From Ziziphus jujuba (Eukaryota > Streptophyta > Magnoliopsida > Rosales > Rhamnaceae), in assembly GCF_031755915.1 (NCBI RefSeq), contig NC_083383.1, forward strand, positions 21,937,001 through 22,001,000: a stretch of 64,000 nt of DNA, in the 5' to 3' direction. Position 1 is the first letter of the stretch. Each line of letters begins with the position of its first letter. The notes under the pieces were generated by a model that saw nothing but the letters and a program-made list of their open reading frames with translations, did not search any database and had not been told where the DNA came from. The position numbers were made by a program, and so were the translations under genes. Shown here piece after piece: positions 46,659 to 57,674 of this stretch.

Positions 46659-49600
46659 TCATCTAGCTTTATTCAACAAGTTACAAAGAGGTTTAGTTAT
46701 CTTGGAAAAATCCTTAATAAATCTCCTATAAAAGCCCGCATGCCCAAGAAAACTCCTAATACCTTTTATTGAAGTCGGTGGAGGCAATTTCTCTATAACT
46801 TCTATTTTAGCTTTATCTACCTCAATTCCCCTTTTAGAAATCTTATGACCTAAAACTATGCCCTCTTGAACCATAAAGTGACATTTTTCCCAATTAAGCA
46901 CAAGATTCGTTTCTTTACACCTTAGAAGAACCCTAGATAAATTTTGCAAGCAAGAGGTAAAAGAATCACCAAATACACTAAAATCATCCATAAAGATTTC
47001 AATGATATCTTCTACCATATCCGAAAAGATGGACATCATACACCTTTGTAAGGTTGCAGGTGCATTGCATAAACCAAAAGGCATCCTTCTATAGGCAAAA
47101 GTTCCATAAGGACAAGTAAAAGTAGTCTTTTCTTGATCATCAGGGGCAATAGCTATTTGATTGTAACCGCTATAACCATCTAGAAAACAATAATATTCCT
47201 TACCGACTAACCTTTCTAACATTTGATCAATGAATGGCAAAGGAAAATGGTCTTTTCTAGTGGCCTTATTAAGCTTCCTATAATCAATACACACTCTCCA
47301 CCCAGTAACTAACCTAGTAGGAATAAGCTCACTCTTATCATTCTCTTGCACAGTCATCCCACCTTTCTTAGGAACTACTTGAATAGGACTTACCCAATTA
47401 CTATCCGAAATAGGATAGATAATCCCGGCATCTAAAAGCTTTAAAATCTCACCATGAACCACTTTCTTAAGATTAGGATTAAGCCTCCTTTGATGTTCTA
47501 CAGTCGGTTTATGGTCTTCCTCCATAAGTATTTTGTGCATACAAATAGAGGGGCTAATACCCTTAATATCAGCTATAGTCCAACCTAGTGCAGTTTTATG
47601 TTCTATTAAAACTTCTAAAAGTTTGGCTTCTTGGTCCTCACTAAGGGCGGATGAAATTATTACCGGAAGGGTATTATTAAATCCTAGAAAAGCATATTTT
47701 AAATGACTAGGTAGTGGCTTCAAATCAATTATAGGTGGGTGCTCCACACTCGGTATCTTTCTAGGTCCACTCTCACCTAAATCCTCAAACTTTCCAACAT
47801 AATCTACCTCACAGTGGGTGGCTATATCTATGATGTTACACTCTTGTTTTTCTTCTTCTGTACATGGTCCAAATAACTCACTCAATCCTAAGGGATCTAA
47901 ATTACTTTCCTTTGCCATATCATTTACCAATTCATCACATGCATCAACAAGAAAGCAGCAAGAAATTTCATCAAGATTAGGAAATTTAACAACATTAGGG
48001 ATTTGAAAACTTACCTCCTCATTGAGTACTCTAAGGGTTACTTGCCTTTGTTGTACATCAATTAGGGCACGTCCGGTTGCAAGAAATGGTCTTCCAAGAA
48101 TGATTGGAATGTTGTCATCTTCCTCCATATCAAGTATCACAAAGTCTGCAGGGAATATGAACTTGTTTACTTTTACAAGTACATCCTCCAATATTCCCCT
48201 TGGCCTTTTTATGCTTCGATCTGCCATTTGAAGAGTCACTGTGGTAGGCTTCACATCTCCCACTCCAAGCTTCCTGTAAATGCTATATGGCATCAAATTA
48301 ATGCTAGCACCTAAATCACAAAGAGCCATAAAATTATAATGTCCAATGTTATACGGGATATCAAAGCTTCCTGGATCTTTTAACTTGGGTGGAATCCTAT
48401 GGTGTAACCTAGCACTACTCTCCTCACTCAAAGCTACTAACTCATAATTCTCCCACCTCCTCTTGTTTGACAATATCTCCTTCAAAAACTTAACATAGGA
48501 AGGCATTTGTTCTAAGGCATCTATGAAAGGGATATTTACATGCAATTGCTTAAATACATCAAGAAACTTTTTAAATTGATTATCTAACTTTTCATTCCTA
48601 AACCTAGATGGGAAAGTTGGAGGTGGGATTTTCTTGTAGGCTTGATTCTTATCCTCATTTTCGTTGTGCTTGTCAATAGGTTTGGTTAGGTAAGGTGCTG
48701 GTTCAACTTTCTTTGATCCAGTTGGTGAGCTCTCGGCCTCTCTTACATGTGGTGGTATGTACTTTGTTGGTGGAGACTTCATGGCATCACTTAAACCTTC
48801 ATCTTTTCTCCTATAAGCCTCATTATGCTCCACATTTGATTTTGAGTTGTCATGTGTGACCAAGTGTGATGTTGAGTCTATAGGGCTCTCTTCATCTTCA
48901 TCATCAAGAATTACCATCCCTTTGTCACTTTCTTTAGGCCCGGCTACTTGCTTTCCACTTCTTAATGTAATGGCTTGAACCTGCTCCTTTGGGTTCTTCT
49001 CCGTTTGGCTTGGCAAAGTTCCTTGACTTCTTTGGAATTGAGTTGCTAATTGACCTATTTGGTTCTCCAAGCTTTTGATTGCAGCCATTTGGTTGTTGAA
49101 CATTTGACTATGGTTTGTCAATTGTTGCTCAGTTCTCTGCATGAAAGAATTAGTACTATTAGATAACTCTTGCAAGGATTGTTCAAGTGAAGAAAATTGA
49201 GTTTGAGCTTGAGAAGAATTTTGATTTTGATGTGCAAGTTGCGGCTTTTGGTAGAATGGAGATTGGAATTGTTGTCTTTGAAACCCTCCACTTTGTCCTT
49301 GATTAGACCCTTGCTGGTTGTTGTTGGACCATGAAAAATTTGGGTGGTTCCTCCATCCTGGATTATATGTGTTAGAATATGGATTGTTTTGTTGCTTTTG
49401 GAAGTTCCCTACAAAATTAACATCATCAGAAGCAAAGGGATTTCCAACTTGGCAATCCACACTCTTATGATCATGAGCACCACATAAATCACAAAATAAA
49501 AAATTATTAGTAGATTGGATAGAATTCACCCCTATTTGACCAAATTGAGTGTTCAAGGTCTTCATGAATTGGGTTGCAAGTTGAGCTCCTAAGTTGTTAA

Positions 49601-50438
49601 TATCAACGTCTTCCACGGCCTTTACTTGACTTCTTCCATTTAGTCTCCTCTCACTTGGATATTGGTAGTTATTATGGGCCATCTCTTCAATTAATTCAAA
49701 TGCTTCTGATTGCCTCTTCTTCATTAAAGAACCTCCTGCAGCTGCATCTACCAATTGTTTGTTACCATAATCTAGACCATTATAGAAAATCTGTACCTGT
49801 ATCCATGTTGGAAAACCATGGTGTGGGCATCTTCTTAATAGTTCCTTGAAGCGCTCCCATGCATCATACAAAGTCTCTTGGTCCCATTGACAAAAATTGT
49901 TTATATCACTTTTCAATTTTGCGGTCTTTGATGGAGGAAAGAATTTGTCTAGGAATTTTGTCTCTATAGCATCCCATGTAGTGATAGTACCTGCAGGTAA
50001 AGAATTTAACCACACTTTTGCCTTGTCTCTAAGAGACCAAGGAAAAAGTCTTAATCGAAAAGCATCATCAGAAACACCATTTTGTTTAGACATATCACAC
50101 AATTGAAGAAAACTAGAAATATGCATGTTTGGATCTTCATGAGGCAAACCACAAAATTGAACATTATTAAGCAAAGAAGTAGTAGATGCTTCAATTTTAA
50201 AATTGTTTGCTTCAATGGGTGGTCTCCTTATGCAAGACAAATCACCAACTTTCTTGTGAGCAGCATACTCGCATATGGGCAAATCATCTTCTCTTTGGTT
50301 GGCCATTGCACCTTCTTGAGTTCCTTGGTCTATACATACCCAAGTACCCCTTATGGCTTGTTTTCTAGGTGCTGGTTTATTTTCTAAGTCAACTCCCTCC
50401 TTGAACTCTTGATCACCACTATGAATCATACACAACAC
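46659..50438 (-). CDS. gag-pol: Unit 4: Athila gag-protease-RT polyprotein (1259 aa)
   Basis: Identical protein to units 1-3. This unit lies next to LTR 5, the 5'-terminal LTR of the whole array, so it is the first coding region a full-array transcript would meet. Confidence 0.95.
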   Translation of the reverse strand: MLCMIHSGDQEFKEGVDLENKPAPRKQAIRGTWVCIDQGTQEGAMANQREDDLPICEYAAHKKVGDLSCIRRPPIEANNFKIEASTTSLLNNVQFCGLPHEDPNMHISSFLQLCDMSKQNGVSDDAFRLRLFPWSLRDKAKVWLNSLPAGTITTWDAIETKFLDKFFPPSKTAKLKSDINNFCQWDQETLYDAWERFKELLRRCPHHGFPTWIQVQIFYNGLDYGNKQLVDAAAGGSLMKKRQSEAFELIEEMAHNNYQYPSERRLNGRSQVKAVEDVDINNLGAQLATQFMKTLNTQFGQIGVNSIQSTNNFLFCDLCGAHDHKSVDCQVGNPFASDDVNFVGNFQKQQNNPYSNTYNPGWRNHPNFSWSNNNQQGSNQGQSGGFQRQQFQSPFYQKPQLAHQNQNSSQAQTQFSSLEQSLQELSNSTNSFMQRTEQQLTNHSQMFNNQMAAIKSLENQIGQLATQFQRSQGTLPSQTEKNPKEQVQAITLRSGKQVAGPKESDKGMVILDDEDEESPIDSTSHLVTHDNSKSNVEHNEAYRRKDEGLSDAMKSPPTKYIPPHVREAESSPTGSKKVEPAPYLTKPIDKHNENEDKNQAYKKIPPPTFPSRFRNEKLDNQFKKFLDVFKQLHVNIPFIDALEQMPSYVKFLKEILSNKRRWENYELVALSEESSARLHHRIPPKLKDPGSFDIPYNIGHYNFMALCDLGASINLMPYSIYRKLGVGDVKPTTVTLQMADRSIKRPRGILEDVLVKVNKFIFPADFVILDMEEDDNIPIILGRPFLATGRALIDVQQRQVTLRVLNEEVSFQIPNVVKFPNLDEISCCFLVDACDELVNDMAKESNLDPLGLSELFGPCTEEEKQECNIIDIATHCEVDYVGKFEDLGESGPRKIPSVEHPPIIDLKPLPSHLKYAFLGFNNTLPVIISSALSEDQEAKLLEVLIEHKTALGWTIADIKGISPSICMHKILMEEDHKPTVEHQRRLNPNLKKVVHGEILKLLDAGIIYPISDSNWVSPIQVVPKKGGMTVQENDKSELIPTRLVTGWRVCIDYRKLNKATRKDHFPLPFIDQMLERLVGKEYYCFLDGYSGYNQIAIAPDDQEKTTFTCPYGTFAYRRMPFGLCNAPATLQRCMMSIFSDMVEDIIEIFMDDFSVFGDSFTSCLQNLSRVLLRCKETNLVLNWEKCHFMVQEGIVLGHKISKRGIEVDKAKIEVIEKLPPPTSIKGIRSFLGHAGFYRRFIKDFSKITKPLCNLLNKAR

Positions 50439-51008
50439 CTAATTCCTAAAAAGAGAGCAAGTAAAATAAATTAGATAGAAAATTAGAAAATTGAATAAGA
50501 AAAAAAAATTTTATTAGAATTCTAATGTTGCTAACTAATCTAACAATTAAAATCAATTAGCAATAAAGAAAAATAAACTAACACTTAACTAAAAGATAAA
50601 TGAAAATAACTCTAGGAAATAATGAACCAAATGAATTGAATGCAAAAAAAATTAAACCCTTTTGTGCAGGTATGCTTTTAAAGTAAACAATTATGCCAAA
50701 CTAAAATTTCAACTAAAAGTAAGCTAAACCTAATCTTATTCAACCAAACAAATAAAAAATAATACTAAAAACCCTAAGTATGCTAGACTTGTAACCTAAG
50801 CACCAATAAATTAAAAACACAATTTTGGTTTCAAGTACCACAAAATAAGTATTAAAAATTCAAAGCAAGTTGGCCAAACAAGCAAAGAATTAAAACCCTA
50901 GCATGCAACACTAAAACCAAAATTAAGAAACAAATATAAAAATTTAAAATAAGAAAACAATGATCAAAGTACTACTAAACCCAATCCGAATTAATATTAA
51001 TGCCTTAA
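50439..51008 (-). other. Unit 4: 5' leader
   Basis: Non-coding copy of 25100-25669. Confidence 0.75.
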
Positions 51009-51026
51009 TCCCCGGCAACGGCGCCA
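51009..51026 (-). other. Unit 4: primer binding site (tRNA-Asp)
   Basis: TGGCGCCGTTGCCGGGGA on the minus strand. Confidence 0.95.
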
Positions 51027-51032
51027 AAAACT

Positions 51033-52775
51033 TGATGTGTAAAATCAACTCGCAAGTGCACGAATCGTTTTCAAGTAATAAAGTGGAAAAATAGGGTTGT
51101 CGTACCCAAGGGATTAAGTATTAAGTACCAAAGTTAATTAGGTTTTGATAATATTTGAACTAAAATTTAAGATGGCAATTGAAAACTAAATAAACTAAAT
51201 TAAACAAAAGCAATCAATTAAAATTAGATCAATTTCAAGTAAGAGAGAGAATTGAATAATTATGAATACTAGGGCATTTGATTTCACCACTAACTATTCC
51301 AATTTAATTACTTAAATATGTAAATTTAATTAACTAGTAATTTTGTTAACCACACTTAATCACAAAATTAATCAAAAGTAGTTTCCACTCACAATTGATA
51401 ATATTCACATAACCTAATCTATTCCTTCCGGCCTATAAATTAAATCATGCAAATTCATCAAGCATAGATTAAGCAAATAATATGGCATGAGACATAACTA
51501 TTTTCCAATCAATTATGCATTCATGTAAATCATTGGAGATCCATAATATTATCCTTTTCCAAGCTCAAATATTATTAAAATCATTCATTCCTTCCGGCCT
51601 ATGAAAGCATTAAGTATACCAATGATTTATTAACAAAACATATTACTAATTAAATAAAACTCAACATATATTAAAATAATTAAACCTTCATAGTTAGGGC
51701 TACATCATAGCCCTAGCTATGAAAATTAGTTCATCGTAAAAATAATTTCAACATCCATAATTATTAAAAATAATAAGATTCACAATTAAAGAGAAAGGAA
51801 AAGAGAATAAAAACTATTGAAGAAATTCTCCTCCAAGAGCTCTCAAAGTCGTAGCCTTCTTCTTCAAGCAAACCCACGTCTCTCTGCCTCCTCCAAGCTC
51901 TCCAATTGATCTTCTAAAACTTTAAAACTTTAAAAACCTAGAACCCTTAAGAGAATCTTAGAAACTCCCAAAATTTGGTTTGTTTCTATTTAAGCCTCCT
52001 AAAAGCTCTTAAATAACTCTCTAAACTTGTATATCTTCCTTCAATGTGGTGGGGGCTATATATATAGGACCTTGGGAATCTTTTTCTCTCTTTATTTTCA
52101 ATGTGGGAGTCTTGGAAGATACCTTTTTTAGGCCATGAAAGGGGTTGGACGAATTTCATATGTAAAAAGGAAACTGTATATTACTTGCTCTCTACTACTT
52201 TCCTTTTATCTAATTCCTCCTAAAAAAATAGTTAATTAGTCTAATTTACCCTTAATGAAGCATGTGACATGACATGTGCCTCATTAATGATAAATTAACC
52301 AATTATTGCCACTTGTTTTTATCTTGGCCCTCAATTTGCCTTGATTTCCTCTTTCCATCAATGGTGGAGATTTAACTAGAATATTCCTTTTTATAAATTC
52401 CAAACTTTAAATGATGATAACTCTTTGCTCGCACCTCGAAATCCAAAAATAACGAGACATTTGAAATCCTCAGATCTTGATGATTCATATGACATCCACT
52501 TCCATCATGAAATTCTCGATAGAATCTTTATGGAATCTTCAAGGTATCTTTTTGGAATCTTTTTAATGCTTAGTCCGTTCGAGCTCAAATCTTGCTTCCC
52601 ACCATAATTCGACGCAAGGAATCCATCTTTATGGTTTGTTTTCTTAAAATTCTTCCTCTTTCACCTAGATTAAGAAAAATACATAAATAAGTATCTTTCC
52701 ATAACAAATTAACACAAACTAACAAATATTAAGCTATAAATATGGCATAAAATCATCAATATTTTAGACCTAACA
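51033..52775 (-). repeat. Array LTR 5 (5'-terminal LTR)
   Basis: 1743 bp. Right flank ATTCC against left flank ATACC of LTR 1. It lies head-to-head with the 5' LTR of element F, 1.63 kb away. Confidence 0.97.
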
Positions 52776-54399
52776 ATTCCTTTGAGTTTTTTGATGGATG
52801 GATGGTGAAGCCGTTGGTGCCATACTAGCTTTCTCCTTGAGTTTTTTGATCTCCCTCCTTTGTTATAGTTGCAATTAGTCACTATACACTTCCTTGGGAG
52901 TTAATGGCTCCAACTTGACTTTCTTACCTTAAAATCTAAAAACAATACAAATCTCTTGACCATAATGAGTAGCATCTTTATGAAATTGCCATGGTTTACC
53001 TAATAGAATATGTCCGGCATGCACAGGCATAACATCACATAAAACAACATCCACATATTTATCCATGCTAAATTTTACTTTGGCTTGTTTATTCACTTTC
53101 ATCTAACTACTATCATTAAGCCATTGTAATCTATATGGTTTTGGATGTTTAATAGTTATTAAGCCTAATTTATCAACCACAATGTTACTAATTATATTTG
53201 TGTAACTCCCACTATTAATTATCATACTCCAAATCTTACCTTAAATTTCACATTGAGTGTGGAAGATGTTCTCTCTTTGAATTTGGTCCTCATATTTGTA
53301 CATGGTTAGAACCCTCCTTGCTACCAAACTCAAATTAGCCATAGATGCCTTGAGAGTTTCGGATTCATCATGCCCATCATCTCCAACTTCTTCACCATCA
53401 ATTTCGGTTTCAGCATCACTTTTTTCACTTTCGGATTCTAGTTTATCATCACCTTTCAGCACCATGATCCTCCTATTTGAGCATTGACTAGCAATGTGTC
53501 CTCATCCTTGGCACTTAAAACAAACAATTTCTCTAGATCTTGAAGATTTAGGATCAGATTTACCTTCACTTTTGTGGGCTTGGACAGATTCGATTTTGGC
53601 TTCCTTCTTTGGCGATTGGAGCTCTCCTCACCTTACTTTGGTATTAACTTTGAATCATAGATAGGATTACTTCTCCAAGCACTTGGATTTAACCTCCCAC
53701 TGTTTGTAACTCTAAACCATGAGCTTCCCCTCCTTTTGAATTGATTTTCAATTTTGATGGCCACATGAAGCATTTCCTCCAATTCTACATATTGCTGAAG
53801 CCCCACTTGGTTAGCTATATCACGATTCAAACAACCTAAAAACCTTGCCATGGTTGCTTCTCTATCTTCATTCATGCTTAATCTCATCATAAGCATCTCC
53901 ATCTCCTTGTAATAATCTTCCATGGACCTACTTCTTTGTGTCAAGGATTGTAACCTTTGATGTAGCAACCTATGCTAGTGAGTCGGTAGAAATCGCTTCC
54001 TCATGACTCCTTTCATTTGTCGCCAAGTAGTAATCAGTTTATCACCTACCCTCCTTCGGGTATTTTGCTCATTGGTCCACCATTGGAGTGCATAATATCC
54101 AAACTCCATTGCTGCCAATTTAACTTTCTTGGCCTTCGAATAGTTATGACAATAAAAACTCATCTCCATATGCTTCTCCCATTCCAAGTAAGCATCTGGA
54201 TCACTTTTTCCCATGAAAGGTGGTATGTTTACCTTGATGTTGCTAAGACCATCATCTACCTCCTCTCTCATATGCCTCCCATGGCCTAGCCTCTCTTGGA
54301 CAGCAAGTGTTTCATCCATTCCTTCCTCGAAATTATCAACAAAATCTTCCTCTTCAAACTCCTCTCTAAGTCATTCACGGCCTCCTTGACCTAGAGGTC
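52776..54399 (-). pseudogene. Gypsy B gag (C-terminal two-thirds) and protease, broken
   Basis: In element sense: gag capsid region (54319-53975: NIPPFMGKSDPDAYLEWEKH and WWTNEQNTRRRVGDKLITTW), a stop, then MLHQRLQSLTQRSRSMEDYY and FLGCLNRDIANQVGLQQYVE (53968-53633). The knuckle CFKCQG-stop-GHIASQC follows near 53490-53530, an acidic linker at 53465-53241, and protease to about 52920. The protease active site reads MIINSGSYTN where gypsy A has MIIDSGSCTN, so the catalytic Asp is Asn. The post-protease linker starts near 52900 and is cut at 52776 by the Athila array. Confidence 0.88.
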
Positions 54400-54404
54400 G
54401 ACCT
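54400..54404. repeat. TSD of element F, left copy
   Basis: GACCT, repeated exactly at 61313-61317. Gypsy B gag resumes on the right side. Confidence 0.95.
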
Positions 54405-55111
54405 TGTTAGGTCTAAAATATTGATGATTTTATGCCATATTTATAGCTTAATATTTGTTAGTTTGTGTTAATTTGTTATGGAAAGATACTTAATTATGTA
54501 TTTTTCTTAATCTAGGTAAAAGAGGAAGAATTTTAAGGAAACAACCATAAAAATGGATTCCTTGGGTCGAATTATGGTGGGAAGCAAGATTTGAGCTCGA
54601 ACGGACTAAGCATTAAAAAGATTCCAAAAAGATACCTTGAAGATTCCATAAAGATTCTATCGGGAATTTCATGATGGAAGTGGATGTCATATGAATCATC
54701 AAGATCTGAGGATTTCAAATGTCTCGTTATTTTTGGATTTCGAGATGCGAGCAAAGAGTTATCATCATTTAAAGTTTAGAATTTATAAAAAATAATATTC
54801 TAGTTAAATCTCCACCATTGATCAAAATAGGGAATCAAGGCAATTTGAGGGCCAAGATAAAAACAAGTGGCAATAATTGGTTAATTTATCATTAATGAGG
54901 AACATGTCATGTCACATGCTTCATTAAGGGTAAATTAGACTAATTAACTATTTCTTTAAGAGGAATTAGATAAAAGGAAAGTAGTAGAGAGCAAGTAATA
55001 TACAGTTTCCTTTTTACACATGAAATTCGTCCAACCCTTTTCATGGCCTAAAAAAGGTATCTTCCAAGACTCCCACATTGAAAATAAAGAGAGAAAAAGA
55101 TTCCCAAGGCC

Positions 55112-55123
55112 CTATATATATAG
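55112..55123 (+). promoter_or_regulatory. Element F LTR TATA box
   Basis: CTATATATATAG followed by CCCCCACCATATTG, the same arrangement as in the array LTRs. The expected start is about 30 bases downstream. Confidence 0.65.
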
Positions 55124-55455
55124 CCCCCACCATATTGAAGGAAGATATACAAGTTTAGAGAGTTATTTAAGAGCTTTTAGGAGGCTTAAATAGAAACAAA
55201 CCAAATTTTGGGAGTTTCTAAGATTCTCTTAAGGGTTCTAGGGTTTTAAAGTTTTAGAGTTTTAGAAGATCAGTTGGAGAGCTTGGAGGAGGCAGAGAGA
55301 CGTGGGCTTGCTTGGAGAAGAAGGCTACGACTTTGAGAGCTCTTGGAGGAGAATTTCTTCAATAGTTTTTATTCTCTTTTCCTTTCTCTTTAATTGTGAA
55401 TCTTATTATTTTTAATAATTATGGATGTTGAAATTATTTTTACCATGAACTAATT

Positions 55456-55492
55456 TTCATAGCTAGGGCTATGATGTAGCCCTAACTATGAA
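55456..55492 (+). other. Element F LTR hairpin
   Basis: TTCATAGCTAGGGCTA, loop TGATG, TAGCCCTAACTATGAA; one C/A mismatch. Counterpart of 17914-17950. Confidence 0.7.
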
Positions 55493-56143
55493 GGTTTAAT
55501 TATTTTAATATATGTTAAGTTTTATTTAATTAGTAATATGTTTTGTTAATAAATCATTGGTATACTTAATGCTTTCATAGGCCGGAAGGAATGAATGATT
55601 TTAATAATATTTGAGCTTGGAAAAGGATAATATTATGGATCTCCAATGATTTACATGAATGCATAATTGATTGGAAAATAGTTATGTCTCATGCCATATT
55701 ATTTGCTTAATCTATGCTTGATGAATTTGCATGATTTAATTTATAGGCCGGAAGGAATAAATTAGGTTATGTGAATATTATCAATTTTGAGTGGAAACTA
55801 CTTTTGATTAATTTTGTGATTAAGTTTGGTTAACAAAATTACTAGTTAATTAAATTCACACATTTAAGTAATTAAATTGGATTAGTTAGCGGTGAAATCA
55901 AATGCCCTAGTATTCATAATTATTCAATTCTCTCTCTTACTTGAAATTGATCTAATTTTAATTGATTGCTTTTGTTTAATTTAGTTTTCAATTGCCATTT
56001 TAAATTTTCGTTCAAATATTATCAAAACCTAATTATCTTTGGTACTTAATACTTAATCCCTTGGGTACGACAACCCTATTTTTCCACTTTATTACTTGAA
56101 AACGATTTGTGCACTTGCGAGTTGATTTTACACATCAAGTTTT

Positions 56144-56161
56144 TGGCGCCGTTGCCGGGGA
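56144..56161 (+). other. Element F primer binding site (tRNA-Asp)
   Basis: TGGCGCCGTTGCCGGGGA, 6 bases after the LTR, the same spacing and sequence as in the array. Confidence 0.95.
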
Positions 56162-56513
56162 TTAAGGCAGTAATATTAATTTGGATTGGGTTTAGTAGTA
56201 CTTTGAACATTGTTTTCTTATTTTAAATTTTTATATTTATTTCTTAATTTTGGTTTTAGTGTTGCATGCTAGGGTTTTAATTCTTTACTTGTTTGGCCAA
56301 CTTGCTTTGAATGTTTAATACTTATTTTAAATTTATTGGTGTCTAGGTTAAAAGTTATGCATACTTAGGATTTTTTCTTATTTTCAACTTTTGTTTATCT
56401 TTATTATTTTCAATTTTAGTTTGTATACTAGGGTTTAATTTTAATTGTTTGCTTGATAAACTTGCAATTAATTTGAACCTTTGTTTTGTTAGTGTTTTCT
56501 TTTTAGGAAAATC
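56162..56513 (+). other. Element F 5' leader
   Basis: Non-coding, homologous to the array leader at its start. TTTTCTTTTTAG at about 56496-56507, shortly before the ATG, resembles a 3' splice site and corresponds to CTCTTTTTAG before the array ORF. Confidence 0.7.
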
Positions 56514-57674
56514 ATGGAATATCAAGCTTATGGTCATCAACCTTATTGGGATTATGGGGTGCCAACTAGTTCTCCAAGTGAAAATTTTATCGAGTTACAA
56601 AAGAATCTTGCTCTCATGTCTAAACTCGTTGCAAATTTTAGAGTTCAAACTGTATCATGTGAATGGTGTGGAGTAAATCACTTAAGTGAAAATTGTCAAG
56701 TGGGGAATCCTTTTGCTTTGGAAGATTCAATTGAAGACTTATCAAGACAATATAATCAAGTTGCAAATTTTGAAGTTCAAGCTATAACATGTCAATGGTG
56801 TGAAGGCAATCATTTAGGTGAACATTGTCAAGTGGGAAATCCTTTTACTTCAGAAGAGCCATTCAAAGACTTTCCAAAGCATAATTTTTATCCCAACACA
56901 TATAATTCTGGATGGAGTGATCGACAAAGTTATTCAAGGTATGACAATTCAGATCTTTCAAGTTATCAAGTGAGCACATCTTTGATCGAGTGTATGGAAA
57001 GGCATAGGGAAACATTTTCTAAATGTTATGATGCGATTGGCAAGTTGCAAAATCAATATTCTCCAAGTACAAACTTTCAAGTTCAATTAGAGCAACCAAT
57101 GACAACTTTTTCACAAGGATCTCAAGAAGACTTGGAAATTAACATGGAGATTACTTGTAATAAGCAAGTTGATGAATTTGAATCCTTTCAAGAGCCACAT
57201 AATGATGACAAATTTGAGGAATATGAAGAGGTGTCTATAAGGAGTGAAATGCAGCAAGAATCTTCAATTTTGGATAATTTTAATGAGGTACACACACATG
57301 ACCAAGATTTCCCACCACAAGAAGTTTCCCAACGCACTATCACTAGTTCATGGGAATTTTCTAATTTTCCTTCAAATTCATTGCAAAAAGGGCTTAAGGA
57401 TCATGAAGAGGATAAGTCAAGGAATCAATCAAGCCAAAATTTGGCCAAATCCGATGAGGATAAAGCTATGGCCGCACTTCAAGAAAATTGCTTACCAACA
57501 GAGGCTAAATCTCAAATTTTCAAGCCAAATATTGAATTTTCAAGAGCCCAAGATGTATATCCATGCTCCAAAAATGCAATTGAGGTTGAATGCATCCCAA
57601 AAAGAGACAAACAAAGCATTTTTGGACCTAAAAGAATCCAATCTACCGAAAAGAAAGTTCAATTCATGCTTTAG
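56514..57674 (+). CDS. Element F ORF: zinc-knuckle-only protein with duplicated module (386 aa)
   Basis: The only long ORF of F. It starts MEYQAYGHQPYWDYGVPTSS. Two repeats follow, each with a VANF-VQ-C lead and a knuckle: CEWCGVNHLSENC (about 50-62) and CQWCEGNHLGEHC (about 91-103). Each knuckle is followed by QVGNPF, as in the array Gag ([20 protein letters not shown]). The spacing is C-x2-C-x3-H-x4-C, one residue shorter before His than in the array Gag. Next comes a YPNTYNSGW stretch, also found after the array knuckle, then an acidic, Gln/Ser-rich tail of about 240 residues that I do not recognise. Capsid, protease, RT and integrase are absent. A nucleic-acid-binding role (RNA packaging or chaperone) is an inference from the knuckles. 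Frame 57244-57684 overlaps it in another frame and is a shadow. Confidence 0.85.
   Translation: MEYQAYGHQPYWDYGVPTSSPSENFIELQKNLALMSKLVANFRVQTVSCEWCGVNHLSENCQVGNPFALEDSIEDLSRQYNQVANFEVQAITCQWCEGNHLGEHCQVGNPFTSEEPFKDFPKHNFYPNTYNSGWSDRQSYSRYDNSDLSSYQVSTSLIECMERHRETFSKCYDAIGKLQNQYSPSTNFQVQLEQPMTTFSQGSQEDLEINMEITCNKQVDEFESFQEPHNDDKFEEYEEVSIRSEMQQESSILDNFNEVHTHDQDFPPQEVSQRTITSSWEFSNFPSNSLQKGLKDHEEDKSRNQSSQNLAKSDEDKAMAALQENCLPTEAKSQIFKPNIEFSRAQDVYPCSKNAIEVECIPKRDKQSIFGPKRIQSTEKKVQFML

Larger units (their letters stand above)
17260..52775 (-). mobile_element. Athila-type tandem array: five LTRs, four internal regions
   Basis: Five LTRs alternate with four internals, all on the minus strand, sharing LTRs as in LTR recombination products. 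LTR starts are 17260, 25694, 34142, 42591 and 51033. Each internal begins beside its high-coordinate LTR with a perfect 18-base tRNA-Asp(GTC) primer site, characteristic of Athila, and carries an identical 1259-codon gag-protease-RT frame. Units are practically identical to the eye. Length differences lie in an AT tract and its two edges. Flanks are ATACC on the left and ATTCC on the right, a 4/5 match only, and gypsy B lacks RT at this point. Confidence 0.95.
54405..56137 (+). repeat. Element F 5' LTR (1733 bp)
   Basis: TGTTAGGTCT to TTACACATCA. It is strongly similar to the array LTRs in inverted orientation. TATA box at 55112-55123; hairpin at 55456-55492. Confidence 0.96.

Noticed and set aside
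17260..52775. Satellite or CRISPR-like array
   Set aside because: The 8.4-kb period is a full LTR-plus-internal retrotransposon unit. There are no short spaced repeats or Cas-like genes.
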